This document shows, piece by piece, positions 9,389-17,346 of a stretch of DNA of 64,000 bases. This DNA comes from Enterococcus crotali. Its GTDB lineage: Bacteria > Bacillota > Bacilli > Lactobacillales > Enterococcaceae. Below the pieces are notes generated by a model. The model was not told the origin of the DNA and did not search any database. It saw only the letters and a program-made list of their open reading frames with translations. Position numbers and translations under genes: made by a program. Where the stretch lies: assembly GCF_000633635.1 (NCBI RefSeq), contig NZ_AYPQ01000009.1, positions 2,356 through 66,355 of the forward strand. The letters run 5' to 3'. Every line of letters starts with the position of its first letter. Within the stretch, counting starts at the first letter, position 1.

Positions 9389-11296
9389 TTATTTGCTGCC
9401 GTATCTAGATTTAGGTGTTCCGTACCACCATTTACCTAATGTACGTTGTACCCAAGGGATGACCCAGCGGTCTAAACCAAGTGAACGTCCAGATCCATTC
9501 ATCAAAGCAAAAGCTACAAAGATAAACCAAATATTTACCCAGTAGAACATGCCTGATAGACAGAATGCAATAGTTAAACCAATTGTAGCAGCACTACTTA
9601 ACCATGTGAATAATCCAGCGATCAATGCTAAAGCGATCAACACTTCAACGATCGTCATGAATTTTTGCATGAATAAAGCAACTTCTTGGTTTGGCATCAT
9701 GAACTTCATCACACTTTCAAACCATTTAGGCATGTGATCAAAGACTTGCATTGGTTCTTCACCATATGCATAGCTTAAACCAAATTGAGCAGCTTTAGCT
9801 GTTGTTTCAGTTGCCTCAGCACCGCCACCTGCAGCAGATGCACCAGTCGTTACTTGTTCTTGTAACCATGGGAATGGGAATGCAACTTTATCTGTAAACC
9901 ATGAACCGTCACCAAACCAAGTACTTGGTTTCAAGTAATCACCAGTTCCGACAATTTTCTTCATAGATTCGACTAACCAAACCATACCATAGAATACACG
10001 TAATGGAACACTCCATAAAACATTACCATAACGTGAAGAATGTCCGCGTGTTACATTACGATCATCTTTAATATGGAAGAACTCGTGCATGATATATTGG
10101 AACATGTAATAACCAGAACGAATATCAAAGAAATATTTCAAGTTAACGATGTGTTTCATGATGATTGCTAAGAAACCGCTAAGGTGAATTTTATCAAATA
10201 AGTTCGCAACACCCCATTTAGCGCCGACAGAAACCATGAATCCTTGATAATTTCCTTTGAATTTGTGTTTTTCGCTACCTTTAATATCAGCTACGATATT
10301 TGCTGCAGCAGTGTGACCTGTTTGTTCAGCAGCTTGAACGATTTGTGGTGTTGGTGTTTCAGGAAATTCTTCGTAATAAACCAAGTCACCAACAATATAA
10401 ATGTTTTTGTCTTCATAACCTTTAGCTTGCATAAATTCATTTGCGATCAAACGATTTCCACGAGCAGATTCTAAACCGAAGTCAGCAGCATCAGAAGTTG
10501 CTTTGACACCAGCAGTCCAGATCAATGTGTGCGTAGGAACTGTAGAACCATCTTTTAATTTGATGTGATCTGCAGCGACTTCAACGATTGGTGCGTTAAG
10601 CAACAATTTTACATTTTTCTTCTCTAAGTAACGTTCAGCTTTTGCAGCATCATTACGAGATAACATGTTTAAGATTGTCGGCATTGCTTCAACGACCATT
10701 AATGTAAATTCATTAGGGTCAAGTTTAAAGTCTTTGGCAAGACGATCTTTCCAGTCGATCAGTTCGCCGACCATTTCAATACCCGTAAATCCTGAACCAC
10801 AGACAACAAATGTCAGCATTGCTTTACGAACTTCTGGATCTGGTTCGATAGCTGCTTTTTCAACTGTTTCCAAGATATGTTCACGAATTTTCAGAGAGTT
10901 TTCAAAAGACCATAGAGTAAAACCATGTTCTTTAACTCCAGGGGTACCAAAATCATTTGGTTCGCCACCCATACCGATGATCAATTGGTCAAATTCATAA
11001 GAACCTAACTTTGTTTGAACAACTTTTTTGTCTTTATCGATACCAGTTACAGTGTCTGTTACAAGAGTAACATTCTTTTTACGTGAGAATAAACGTTGTA
11101 GATCGTACTGAATCGCTGAAGGCTCAACGCGTCCTCCGGCTACTTCGTGCAGCTCAGTCATCATGGTGTGGTAAGAATGACGATCAATTAAAGTAATCTC
11201 AACGTCAGAATCTTTTTTCAATTTTTTGGCTAAAAATTTAGTAGCTGAAACTCCAGCATAACCAGCTCCCACAACGACAATTTTTTGCTTTGTCAT
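9389..11296 (-). CDS. ndh2: Type II NADH dehydrogenase with C-terminal membrane domain (EET Ndh)
   Basis: This 635-aa protein is longer than stand-alone NDH-2 (about 400 aa). The N-terminal part has the FAD motif VVVGAGYAGVSA (residues 7-18), the NAD motif VVCGSGFTGIE (about 165) and a third motif, NIYIVGDLVYY (about 300). The C-terminal 230 residues contain amphipathic and membrane segments, including a DoxX-like stretch near residues 540-600 ending in SGRSLGLD. This two-part architecture is that of the Ndh2/Ndh3 enzyme of the EET locus, which oxidises NADH and reduces demethylmenaquinone without proton pumping. AAGGAG precedes the ATG. The gene is divergent from pplA, with a Fur/PerR-like box in its promoter. 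Confidence 0.93.
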   Translation of the reverse strand: MTKQKIVVVGAGYAGVSATKFLAKKLKKDSDVEITLIDRHSYHTMMTELHEVAGGRVEPSAIQYDLQRLFSRKKNVTLVTDTVTGIDKDKKVVQTKLGSYEFDQLIIGMGGEPNDFGTPGVKEHGFTLWSFENSLKIREHILETVEKAAIEPDPEVRKAMLTFVVCGSGFTGIEMVGELIDWKDRLAKDFKLDPNEFTLMVVEAMPTILNMLSRNDAAKAERYLEKKNVKLLLNAPIVEVAADHIKLKDGSTVPTHTLIWTAGVKATSDAADFGLESARGNRLIANEFMQAKGYEDKNIYIVGDLVYYEEFPETPTPQIVQAAEQTGHTAAANIVADIKGSEKHKFKGNYQGFMVSVGAKWGVANLFDKIHLSGFLAIIMKHIVNLKYFFDIRSGYYMFQYIMHEFFHIKDDRNVTRGHSSRYGNVLWSVPLRVFYGMVWLVESMKKIVGTGDYLKPSTWFGDGSWFTDKVAFPFPWLQEQVTTGASAAGGGAEATETTAKAAQFGLSYAYGEEPMQVFDHMPKWFESVMKFMMPNQEVALFMQKFMTIVEVLIALALIAGLFTWLSSAATIGLTIAFCLSGMFYWVNIWFIFVAFALMNGSGRSLGLDRWVIPWVQRTLGKWWYGTPKSRYGSK

Positions 11297-11332
11297 TGAT
11301 AATCCGCTCCTTAAAATAAATGAAATGAAAAA

Positions 11333-11386
11333 TGATAATAATTACACAATCGAATTCATTATAAAGCCATTTTTAGGTTTTGTCTA
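11333..11386 (-). promoter_or_regulatory. ndh2 promoter with Fur/PerR-like box
   Basis: On the minus strand, -35 TAGACA (11386-11381) and -10 TATAAT (11363-11358) are separated by 17 bp. Just downstream of the expected start, TGATAATAATTACAC (11333-11347) matches the first half of the Fur 7-1-7 box TGATAAT-N-ATTATCA fully and the second half at four of seven positions. Control by a Fur-family metal regulator is inferred. Confidence 0.5.
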
Positions 11387-11475
11387 ATAACAATTCTTAA
11401 ATATAGGAAATAATTTTTTTTTATTAAAAAGTCGTGAAAAACGGGTAAAATTTTGTCTTTCTTTTATAACTTTAA

Positions 11476-11532
11476 TTGACATAATTGGAAAATTCTATAG
11501 AATGTAAATTATATCACAAACAAAATTTGTGA
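11476..11532 (+). promoter_or_regulatory. pplA promoter and downstream palindrome
   Basis: TTGACA (11476-11481), a 16-bp spacer and TAGAAT (11498-11503) form the promoter. A perfect inverted repeat TCACAAA-CAAAA-TTTGTGA (11514-11532) lies at the predicted transcript start. It could be an operator or a 5'-end stabilising hairpin. Confidence 0.6.
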
Positions 11533-11562
11533 ATGCATAAGAAAAGGAAAAGGTGAACAAAA

Positions 11563-12492
11563 ATGAAAATGAACAAAATTGTAAAGGGCTTCACAGCTAT
11601 CGCACTTTCATCTCTTTTATTAGCAGCATGTGGATCAGATCAAAAGAAAGACACAGCGAAATCTTCTGAATCAACTACTGCAACATCAAAAACAGCTGAA
11701 TCTTCTACAGTAGCAGAAAAAGAAGCTGGTGCAGATTTACAAGATGGTACGTATAAATTAGAAGAAAAAAATGAATCTAATGGTTACCGTGCAACATTTG
11801 AAATGACTGTTAAAGATGGTAAAATCACTGAATCTAAATATGACAATATCAATGCTGATGGCAAATCAAAAGCAGATGATAAAGACTACAACAAAAATAT
11901 GAAAGACAAATCAGGTGTAGGTCCAGATGAATACATCAAAGAATTAAACGAGTCTTTTGTTAAAGCACAAAGCGCTGATGGCGTAGAAGTAGTAACAGGA
12001 GCGACTCACTCTAGTGAATCATTCCAAAACTATGCACAACAATTGATCCAAGCAGCTCAAGCAGGAGATACTAAAACAATCGAAATCGATAATGGTGCTG
12101 ACCTTAAAGACGGTACGTATGCATTGAAAGAAAAAAATAATTCAAATGGCTACCACACTGAATTTTCAATCGTTGTTAAAGATGGTAAAGTAACAGAATC
12201 TAACTACGATAATGTTAATGATGAAGGCAAATCTAAAAAAGATGACGCTGACTACAACAAAAACATGAAAGACAAATCAGGCGTAGGCCCAGCTGAATAC
12301 ATCAAAACATTGAACGAAGAATTAGTTAAAGCAATGAATGAAGAAGACGGCTCAGCTGCAAACGTGGAAGTAGTAACAGGCGCAACTCACAGCTCTCACT
12401 CATTCGTAATCTATGCAGAACAATTAGTGAATGCTGCTGAAAAAGGCAATACTGATGAAATCGTTGTAGACAACATCGTAATGAAAAAATAA
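11563..12492 (+). CDS. pplA: PplA, double-flavinylated surface lipoprotein of extracellular electron transfer (Cad/cAD1-precursor-like)
   Basis: This 309-aa lipoprotein has a signal peptide ending LLLAAC, with lipidated Cys23, then a Ser/Thr-rich linker and two tandem FMN-binding domains. Each domain carries VEVVTGATHSS, the ApbE flavinylation motif; the acceptor threonines should be T148 and T275. The two domains are clear internal duplicates, sharing DGTY, NGY, DYNKNMKDKSGVGP and EYIK. In Listeria PplA carries electrons outside the membrane. From memory, the E. faecalis cAD1 pheromone precursor Cad is also 309 aa and is the orthologue. The signal-peptide tail here, LSSLLLAA, is five of eight identical to cAD1. 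AAGGAAAAGGTG precedes the ATG, and a strong terminator follows, so it can be expressed alone. Confidence 0.93.
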   Translation: MKMNKIVKGFTAIALSSLLLAACGSDQKKDTAKSSESTTATSKTAESSTVAEKEAGADLQDGTYKLEEKNESNGYRATFEMTVKDGKITESKYDNINADGKSKADDKDYNKNMKDKSGVGPDEYIKELNESFVKAQSADGVEVVTGATHSSESFQNYAQQLIQAAQAGDTKTIEIDNGADLKDGTYALKEKNNSNGYHTEFSIVVKDGKVTESNYDNVNDEGKSKKDDADYNKNMKDKSGVGPAEYIKTLNEELVKAMNEEDGSAANVEVVTGATHSSHSFVIYAEQLVNAAEKGNTDEIVVDNIVMKK

Positions 12493-12527
12493 TTTTTTAC
12501 ACAAGTGAACTAAAAAATATATATGTG

Positions 12528-12568
12528 GCAGAATTCAGGTATGACTCTGAATTCTGCTTTTATTTTTA
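12528..12568 (+). terminator. Terminator after pplA
   Basis: A perfect 11-bp stem GCAGAATTCAG / CTGAATTCTGC is followed by TTTTATTTTT. Confidence 0.9.
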
Positions 12569-12599
12569 TCAAAATACATAAATAGTAGATAGAAAATCC

Positions 12600-12628
12600 T
12601 TCCCATTCACGAAAAAAAGCGCTACTAT
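12600..12628 (+). promoter_or_regulatory. Promoter of fmnB-dmkA
   Basis: TTCCCA (12600-12605), a 17-bp spacer and TACTAT (12623-12628) sit downstream of the pplA terminator. This suggests separate expression of the two-gene fmnB-dmkA unit. Confidence 0.45.
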
Positions 12629-12661
12629 AAACAAGACAATTTTCTATTTAGAAAGAGGGAT

Positions 12662-13738
12662 ATGATGAAGAACAAAAAAACACTAATCACTATAGTAATA
12701 GCATTATTTTTAGTTGTTTTAGCAGGATGTAACTCCAAAGACACGCAGTCAAAAATCAATAAAGAACCTTATTCAGATCAACAATCATTGTTAGGAACAT
12801 ATGTCCAAGTAAGAATCTACGATGATGGAAAAGAAGATGTTTTGGAAAAGGCATTTGACCGAGTAAAAGAATTGGGCGATAAAATTACTGTAAACGAAAA
12901 AGGCTCTGAAATAGATGAAATCAATGAACAAGCTGGTATCAAACCAGTCAAAGTTTCTGATGATATTTATCCGTTATTGAAACGTGCCTATGAATACAGC
13001 GAGGATTCTGCTGGCGGTTTTGATATGGCGATCGGACCGATCACACAATTATGGCATATTGGCTTTGACGATGCGCGCAAACCTTCACAAGAAGAGATCG
13101 ACCAAGCGTTAAAATTAGTTGATTATCATAAAGTGAAATTAAATGATGAAGATAAGACAGTCTACCTTGAAGAAAAAGGTATGCAGCTTGATTTAGGTGC
13201 AATCGCAAAAGGATTTATTACAGATGAAGTGGTCAAAGTGTTAAAAGACAACGGTGTAACAACTGCAATCGTTGATTTAGGCGGAAATGTTTATGTGCTT
13301 GGACATAGTCCTCGTGGCAAGGATATGGATTGGAATGTTGGAATCCAAGATCCTAACAAGGCACGTAATACAGTAGTTGGAACTGTTCAAGAGAGTAATA
13401 AAACGTTGGTAACCTCTGGAATCTATGAGCGCTTTTTAGAAGTAGATGGAAAAAGCTACCATCATTTATTCGATCCAAAAACGGGTTATCCTTTTGACAA
13501 TGATATTGCCGGTGTAACGGTAATCACAAATAAATCGATCGATGGAGATGGATTATCAACAGCAGTCTTTGCTATGGGCGTCAAAAAAGGCTTAGAATAT
13601 GCTGAAGGACTGAAAGATGTCGATGTGATTTTTGTTACTAAAGATGACAAGGTATTCGTAAGTAAAGATATTGAAAAAGTTTTTGAGTTAGGAAAAGATT
13701 CAGGTTACACGATGGGTGATCGTAAAGACCTGAAATAA
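12662..13738 (+). CDS. fmnB: FmnB, lipoprotein FAD:protein FMN transferase (ApbE family)
   Basis: This 358-aa secreted lipoprotein has a lipobox VLAGC with Cys23. The body is a full ApbE domain, with YVQVRIYDDG near the start, GGFDMAIGPIT (about residue 115), the flavin-contact region LDLGAIAKGFITDEVV (about 175), DLGGNVYVLG (about 200) and the metal-site region GDGLSTAVFAMG (about 295). It transfers FMN from FAD to threonines of PplA on the outside of the membrane. The ribosome-binding site is AAAGAGGG; tandem ATGs at 12662 and 12665 are both possible starts. The signal-peptide tail LFLVVLAG is six of eight identical to the cAD1 pheromone. dmkA follows after 11 bp. Confidence 0.93.
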   Translation: MMKNKKTLITIVIALFLVVLAGCNSKDTQSKINKEPYSDQQSLLGTYVQVRIYDDGKEDVLEKAFDRVKELGDKITVNEKGSEIDEINEQAGIKPVKVSDDIYPLLKRAYEYSEDSAGGFDMAIGPITQLWHIGFDDARKPSQEEIDQALKLVDYHKVKLNDEDKTVYLEEKGMQLDLGAIAKGFITDEVVKVLKDNGVTTAIVDLGGNVYVLGHSPRGKDMDWNVGIQDPNKARNTVVGTVQESNKTLVTSGIYERFLEVDGKSYHHLFDPKTGYPFDNDIAGVTVITNKSIDGDGLSTAVFAMGVKKGLEYAEGLKDVDVIFVTKDDKVFVSKDIEKVFELGKDSGYTMGDRKDLK

Positions 13739-13749
13739 GGAGAACGGAT

Positions 13750-14703
13750 ATGTCGTTGAAAGTATTTTTGCAGGTAGTGGAAATTCAGACGAAATTAGCG
13801 AGTCTGTTTCCTTTTGCAGTTGGGGTATTATTTTCTATTGCTTACTTTGGTCAGTTACAAGTAGGATATACAGTATTGTTTTTTATTGGAATGGTTGTCT
13901 TTGATATGGCAACGACAGCAATCAATAACTATATGGATTTCAAGAAAGCGAAGTCTGAAGTGTATAAATATGAAGAAAATATTATAGGTAGTTCTGGAAT
14001 TGCACCAACGCTCGTTAGAAATATGATTTTTGGGATGATTGCTTTTTCAGCAGTAATCGGTCTCTTTTTAACGGTCAAAACGGGTTGGCTATTCTTAGTG
14101 ATGGGCGGCATATGTTGTTTTATTGGTATATTTTACACATTTGGACCGATTCCGCTTTCGCGAATGCCTTTAGGTGAAGTATTTAGCGGTTTTACAATGG
14201 GATTGGGTATTTTTGCGATGACGATTTATTTGAATGTTCAAGAAAATCGTCCATTTTATTTATTGTTAGACTGGCATCGAGGAACATTTGCTTTGACGGG
14301 GAATTTGTGGGCAGTACTCGCCATTATTTGGGCCTCTTTACCGATGGTGTTTACGATTGCAAATATCATGCTGGCAAATAACTTGAGAGATTTAGATACA
14401 GATATTGAAAATCATCGTTATACGTTGGTTTACTACGTTGGTCGGGAGCATGGGGTGGTTTTATTCCAAGCGTTGATGCTAGCGTGTTATGCAGTTGTTT
14501 TGCTTGGATTACCGTTTGGCGTATATCACTGGCCGATTTTGACCGTCTTTGTATCGTTGCCAGTTGTTTGGAAAAATCTTCAGCTATTCAAAAAAGAATT
14601 ACCCCACCCTAAAAGCTTTGGTTATTCGATAAAAAATTTGATGGCGTTTAACGGAAGTTATTTAGTAGGGTTATTGTTGACGATTGTTTTAGAAAAAATA
14701 TAA
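13750..14703 (+). CDS. dmkA: DmkA, MenA-like UbiA prenyltransferase
   Basis: This 317-aa polytopic membrane protein with about eight or nine hydrophobic helices belongs to the UbiA superfamily. The first Asp-rich loop is NNYMDFKKAKSE (about residue 57), a variant of NDYYDYxxG. The second is NNLRDLDTDIENHRYTL (about 214), with the conserved D-x3-D pattern. It attaches the polyprenyl chain to dihydroxynaphthoate to form demethylmenaquinone for the EET branch. AAGGAGAACGG lies upstream. It is last in the plus-strand part of the locus and ends at a bidirectional terminator. Whether this is the cell's only MenA cannot be told from the window. Confidence 0.9.
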   Translation: MSLKVFLQVVEIQTKLASLFPFAVGVLFSIAYFGQLQVGYTVLFFIGMVVFDMATTAINNYMDFKKAKSEVYKYEENIIGSSGIAPTLVRNMIFGMIAFSAVIGLFLTVKTGWLFLVMGGICCFIGIFYTFGPIPLSRMPLGEVFSGFTMGLGIFAMTIYLNVQENRPFYLLLDWHRGTFALTGNLWAVLAIIWASLPMVFTIANIMLANNLRDLDTDIENHRYTLVYYVGREHGVVLFQALMLACYAVVLLGLPFGVYHWPILTVFVSLPVVWKNLQLFKKELPHPKSFGYSIKNLMAFNGSYLVGLLLTIVLEKI

Positions 14704-14705
14704 AT

Positions 14706-14754
14706 AAAAAAGAAGAAAGCAGTAACCAACAACGACTCTGCTTTCTTCTTTTTT
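14706..14754. terminator. Bidirectional terminator after dmkA
   Basis: AAAGAAGAAAGCAG pairs with CTGCTTTCTTCTTT, with A and T tracts on the two sides. Confidence 0.88.
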
Positions 14755-14786
14755 ACGATCTATTTTAACAACCCTTTTTTTTAAAA

Positions 14787-15773
14787 CTACTTTTTATTCT
14801 TTTTACTTTTAATAAATAGAAATAGCACAGCTAATAAAATAATAGCGATACCTACAATTGAATAGTAAACAGTTTTCTTTTCTCCAGTATTTGGGAACAG
14901 GCCTTTTTTCTGTTCTTCTTTTTTAGCAGTTGATGACTCGGTGCTTTTAACTGGTGTAGAACTATCTGCTGTACCAACTGCTGCTCCGGCAAAGGTTTTG
15001 TCATTCAATGTGCATATAGGTGAATAATCTCCTGTTTCTGGAGAAAAAACTGTAAAAGTGAAATTATCTTTATACGGAAGGGTAAAATAACCTTCCGCGT
15101 CCGTCAAAATGGGAGCGTGAACATCCCAATTTGTATACGGATAGAACTCTTTTATATTTGTAGGCAGACTGTCAATCATCCCACCGTAAACAGCAACGTT
15201 ACTTGTTGAAGCACCATCTGTAGCCACAATTTTTCCCTTAATTTGATTGTTATCCGAGTCATAAGAGACGAATTGAATATCAAAAGTAGGGGTAGATTTC
15301 GCTACTAAATACTGCATATTTAGCTTAACTTCTTGTTTTTCTCCTTGATTTTCTTCCAATGGATACAGCATGAAGCTCACTTTGACTGAATTTTTTCCTA
15401 ATTTTTCTGTTGAAGCCTCTTCTAACAGTTTAAGATCCCTATATGCAGTACCATGAAACCCAGCATCTTTGGAAAGCAATTCAGCGGTCACTTTTTCTCC
15501 TGGAAAGACAACTACTGTTGTGGAAAGAAGATTAACGCCGTCATACATATTTTGAATCGTACTGGATGTTTCTGTAGCACTTGAATCTACTGTGGAAGAA
15601 ACGCTACTATCAACTGTTTTCTCATCATTTTTTTCTATGTTTTGTGTTGAAGCTGCTACTTCCGAAGAGCTTTCAATTTGTGAAGGTTCAGATGTAGATG
15701 TTGTTTCCTCTGCAAAACTTGTGATTGGAAGCGCAAACGATAATGCAACCAAACAAAAAACCAATTTTTTCAT
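14787..15773 (-). CDS. Sortase-anchored (FPxTG) surface protein of unknown function
   Basis: This 328-aa protein has an N-terminal Sec signal peptide (KLVFCLVALSFALPITSFAEE), a Ser/Thr/Glu-rich low-complexity stalk to about residue 75, a central region with a DAEGYFTLPY motif suggesting a beta-sandwich of the Ig-like type, and a cell-wall sorting signal. The signal is FPNTG, then a hydrophobic helix (YSIVGIAIILLAVLFLFI) and the basic tail KSKKNKK. FPxTG is a known variant of LPxTG. The second ATG (15773) is chosen because AAGGGAG is seven bases upstream of it and only one base from the ATG at 15779. Its function is unknown; it is a stand-alone gene. Confidence 0.85.
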   Translation of the reverse strand: MKKLVFCLVALSFALPITSFAEETTSTSEPSQIESSSEVAASTQNIEKNDEKTVDSSVSSTVDSSATETSSTIQNMYDGVNLLSTTVVVFPGEKVTAELLSKDAGFHGTAYRDLKLLEEASTEKLGKNSVKVSFMLYPLEENQGEKQEVKLNMQYLVAKSTPTFDIQFVSYDSDNNQIKGKIVATDGASTSNVAVYGGMIDSLPTNIKEFYPYTNWDVHAPILTDAEGYFTLPYKDNFTFTVFSPETGDYSPICTLNDKTFAGAAVGTADSSTPVKSTESSTAKKEEQKKGLFPNTGEKKTVYYSIVGIAIILLAVLFLFIKSKKNKK

Positions 15774-15905
15774 AATCATTCTCCCTTTGTAATATTCGTA
15801 TCATTCGCAATACAAATGTAACATAAGTGAAATATATAGCAAATAGTTGTAAGAAAAGAATCTTTTTTCTTAAGAAATTCTTAATGTTTTTGTTTGGCAA
15901 GTGGT

Positions 15906-16892
15906 TTAAATCGTCGGGTTTATTTTATTAAGACTGATTTCTCCAGAAGAAAGTACTTTTTCTGTTTTATCATGAAGTTGAACAACCAATTCACCATGAT
16001 CGTTGATTGCTGTAGCGATCCCTTCATAGTCGACTCCGGCTTGTGTAAATGAAACTGTTTTGCCAAGGACAAAAGATTTTTGGCGGTATTCTTCTAAGAA
16101 ACCTTGTTCTGGTAGTCGATTTAGTATGGCGTAAAATTGATTCCAGATTGCTCCGATCAATTCGTTTCTTGTGATAGTTGGTTCATTTTCTGGAAATAGG
16201 GAGGTTGCTTTTTCTCTTAGGTCTTTTGGAAATTCATTTTGTTTCAAAGAAAAATTGATACCCATACCGATAATGACATTCGAGATTTGCCCAGATTCAA
16301 CATCGCTCATGGCTTCTGATAAAATACCACAGACCTTTTTCCCATTGATATAGATGTCGTTGACCCACTTGATCTCTGTTTTAACTTTGACCAAAGTATC
16401 CATCGCACGTGCGATTGCGACGGCCATAATCACAGTATATTGCGCCATTTCTTCGAAATTTTGATTAGGCCTTAGCAGCATACTCATGTAGATGCCACTG
16501 CCAGCCTTTGAAAAGAACGGTCGACCAAAGCGTCCTTTGGGTGCTTCTTGGATATCTGCTACGATCAATGTATTATTTGGTTCGCCGTTGATTGCGGCTA
16601 GCTTAGCATCTTTCATTGTGGACTCCGAGGCGTTTAAAACAGTGATTGAAAGATCGGGCGTTGTAGGTTCTAAAGTTAGACGAATCCCTTCTATAGATAA
16701 AACATCTGATTTATCATAGGAGTAGCCTTTGTTGCGGCTGCTAGTGATAAGATGTCCTTCTTTTTTCAATTCATTGATTGCTTTCCAGATGGCAGTTCGA
16801 GACAAGGAAAGTTCTTGAGCCATCTCTTCACCAGAAATAAATGCTGGGGCTTGTTTCATTAATAGAGTTAACACCTGGCTTTTTGTAGACAT
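15906..16892 (-). CDS. birA: BirA, biotin protein ligase and biotin operon repressor
   Basis: This 328-aa bifunctional protein has an N-terminal winged helix-turn-helix (SGEEMAQELSLSRTAIWKAINELKKEGHLI, residues 20-50). The catalytic domain has GRFGRPFFSKAGSGIYMS, a variant of the GRGRRGR biotinyl-AMP loop, then KWVNDIYINGKKVCGIL and a small C-terminal SH3-like domain. It joins biotin to carboxylase carrier proteins and represses biotin genes when loaded with biotinyl-AMP. AAAGGAGCGG precedes the ATG. It is transcribed alone. Confidence 0.95.
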   Translation of the reverse strand: MSTKSQVLTLLMKQAPAFISGEEMAQELSLSRTAIWKAINELKKEGHLITSSRNKGYSYDKSDVLSIEGIRLTLEPTTPDLSITVLNASESTMKDAKLAAINGEPNNTLIVADIQEAPKGRFGRPFFSKAGSGIYMSMLLRPNQNFEEMAQYTVIMAVAIARAMDTLVKVKTEIKWVNDIYINGKKVCGILSEAMSDVESGQISNVIIGMGINFSLKQNEFPKDLREKATSLFPENEPTITRNELIGAIWNQFYAILNRLPEQGFLEEYRQKSFVLGKTVSFTQAGVDYEGIATAINDHGELVVQLHDKTEKVLSSGEISLNKINPTI

Positions 16893-17013
16893 AACATCCG
16901 CTCCTTTATAGTAATTTCATTGTAGCTGATGGGTACAGCGAGGGTCAACCACAATACGGCTGAAAGAGGAGAGGAAAATCCTTCTTAAGATGTATGATTT
17001 CTTTTGCAGGACT

Positions 17014-17022
17014 TGCTATACT
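17014..17022 (+). promoter_or_regulatory. Extended -10 promoter for the zinc-ribbon gene
   Basis: TGCTATACT matches the extended -10 form TGnTATAAT, lying about 50 bp before the start codon. The -35 is poor. Confidence 0.5.
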
Positions 17023-17069
17023 TGTGTGGTAGGAACGAAAGATGATTATAGAGATGGAGTGGGGAAAAA

Positions 17070-17282
17070 ATGGAAAAGCAACAATATGTTTGTGATAAGT
17101 GCGGCAACACGCATTATGTGTCAGATCAGTTTCAAGCAACAGGAGGAAACTTTTCGAAGATCTTTGATATACAAAATAAAAAGTTTATTACGGTTAGTTG
17201 TACGAAATGTGGGTTTACGGAATTATACCGTGGGCAAACATCAGATGGTTGGAATGTTCTAGACTTTTTAATGGGTGGCTAA
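17070..17282 (+). CDS. Small zinc-ribbon protein (DUF2082 type)
   Basis: This 70-aa protein has two CxxC knuckles, CDKCGN (residues 8-13) and CTKCGF (residues 44-49), the metal ligands of a zinc ribbon predicted to bind nucleic acid. Between them is FSKIFDIQNKKFITVSC, and after them TELYRG, typical of this small family in Firmicutes. The biological role is unknown. The start ATG follows GGAGTGGGG. It is single-gene, with its own promoter and a strong terminator. Confidence 0.85.
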   Translation: MEKQQYVCDKCGNTHYVSDQFQATGGNFSKIFDIQNKKFITVSCTKCGFTELYRGQTSDGWNVLDFLMGG

Positions 17283-17301
17283 TAGCCAATCCAATAAATA
17301 G

Positions 17302-17346
17302 AAAAAGGAACTTGAGTGCACGATTCACTCGAGTTCCTTTTTTGTC
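17302..17346. terminator. Bidirectional terminator
   Basis: AAAAAGGAACTTGAGTG pairs with CACTCGAGTTCCTTTTT (one mismatch). It is shared by the zinc-ribbon gene and the convergent ABC operon. Confidence 0.88.

Noticed and set aside
11514-11532. Rex operator at pplA
   Set aside because: The arms are in the reverse order (TCACAA first, TTGTGA second) relative to the Rex consensus.
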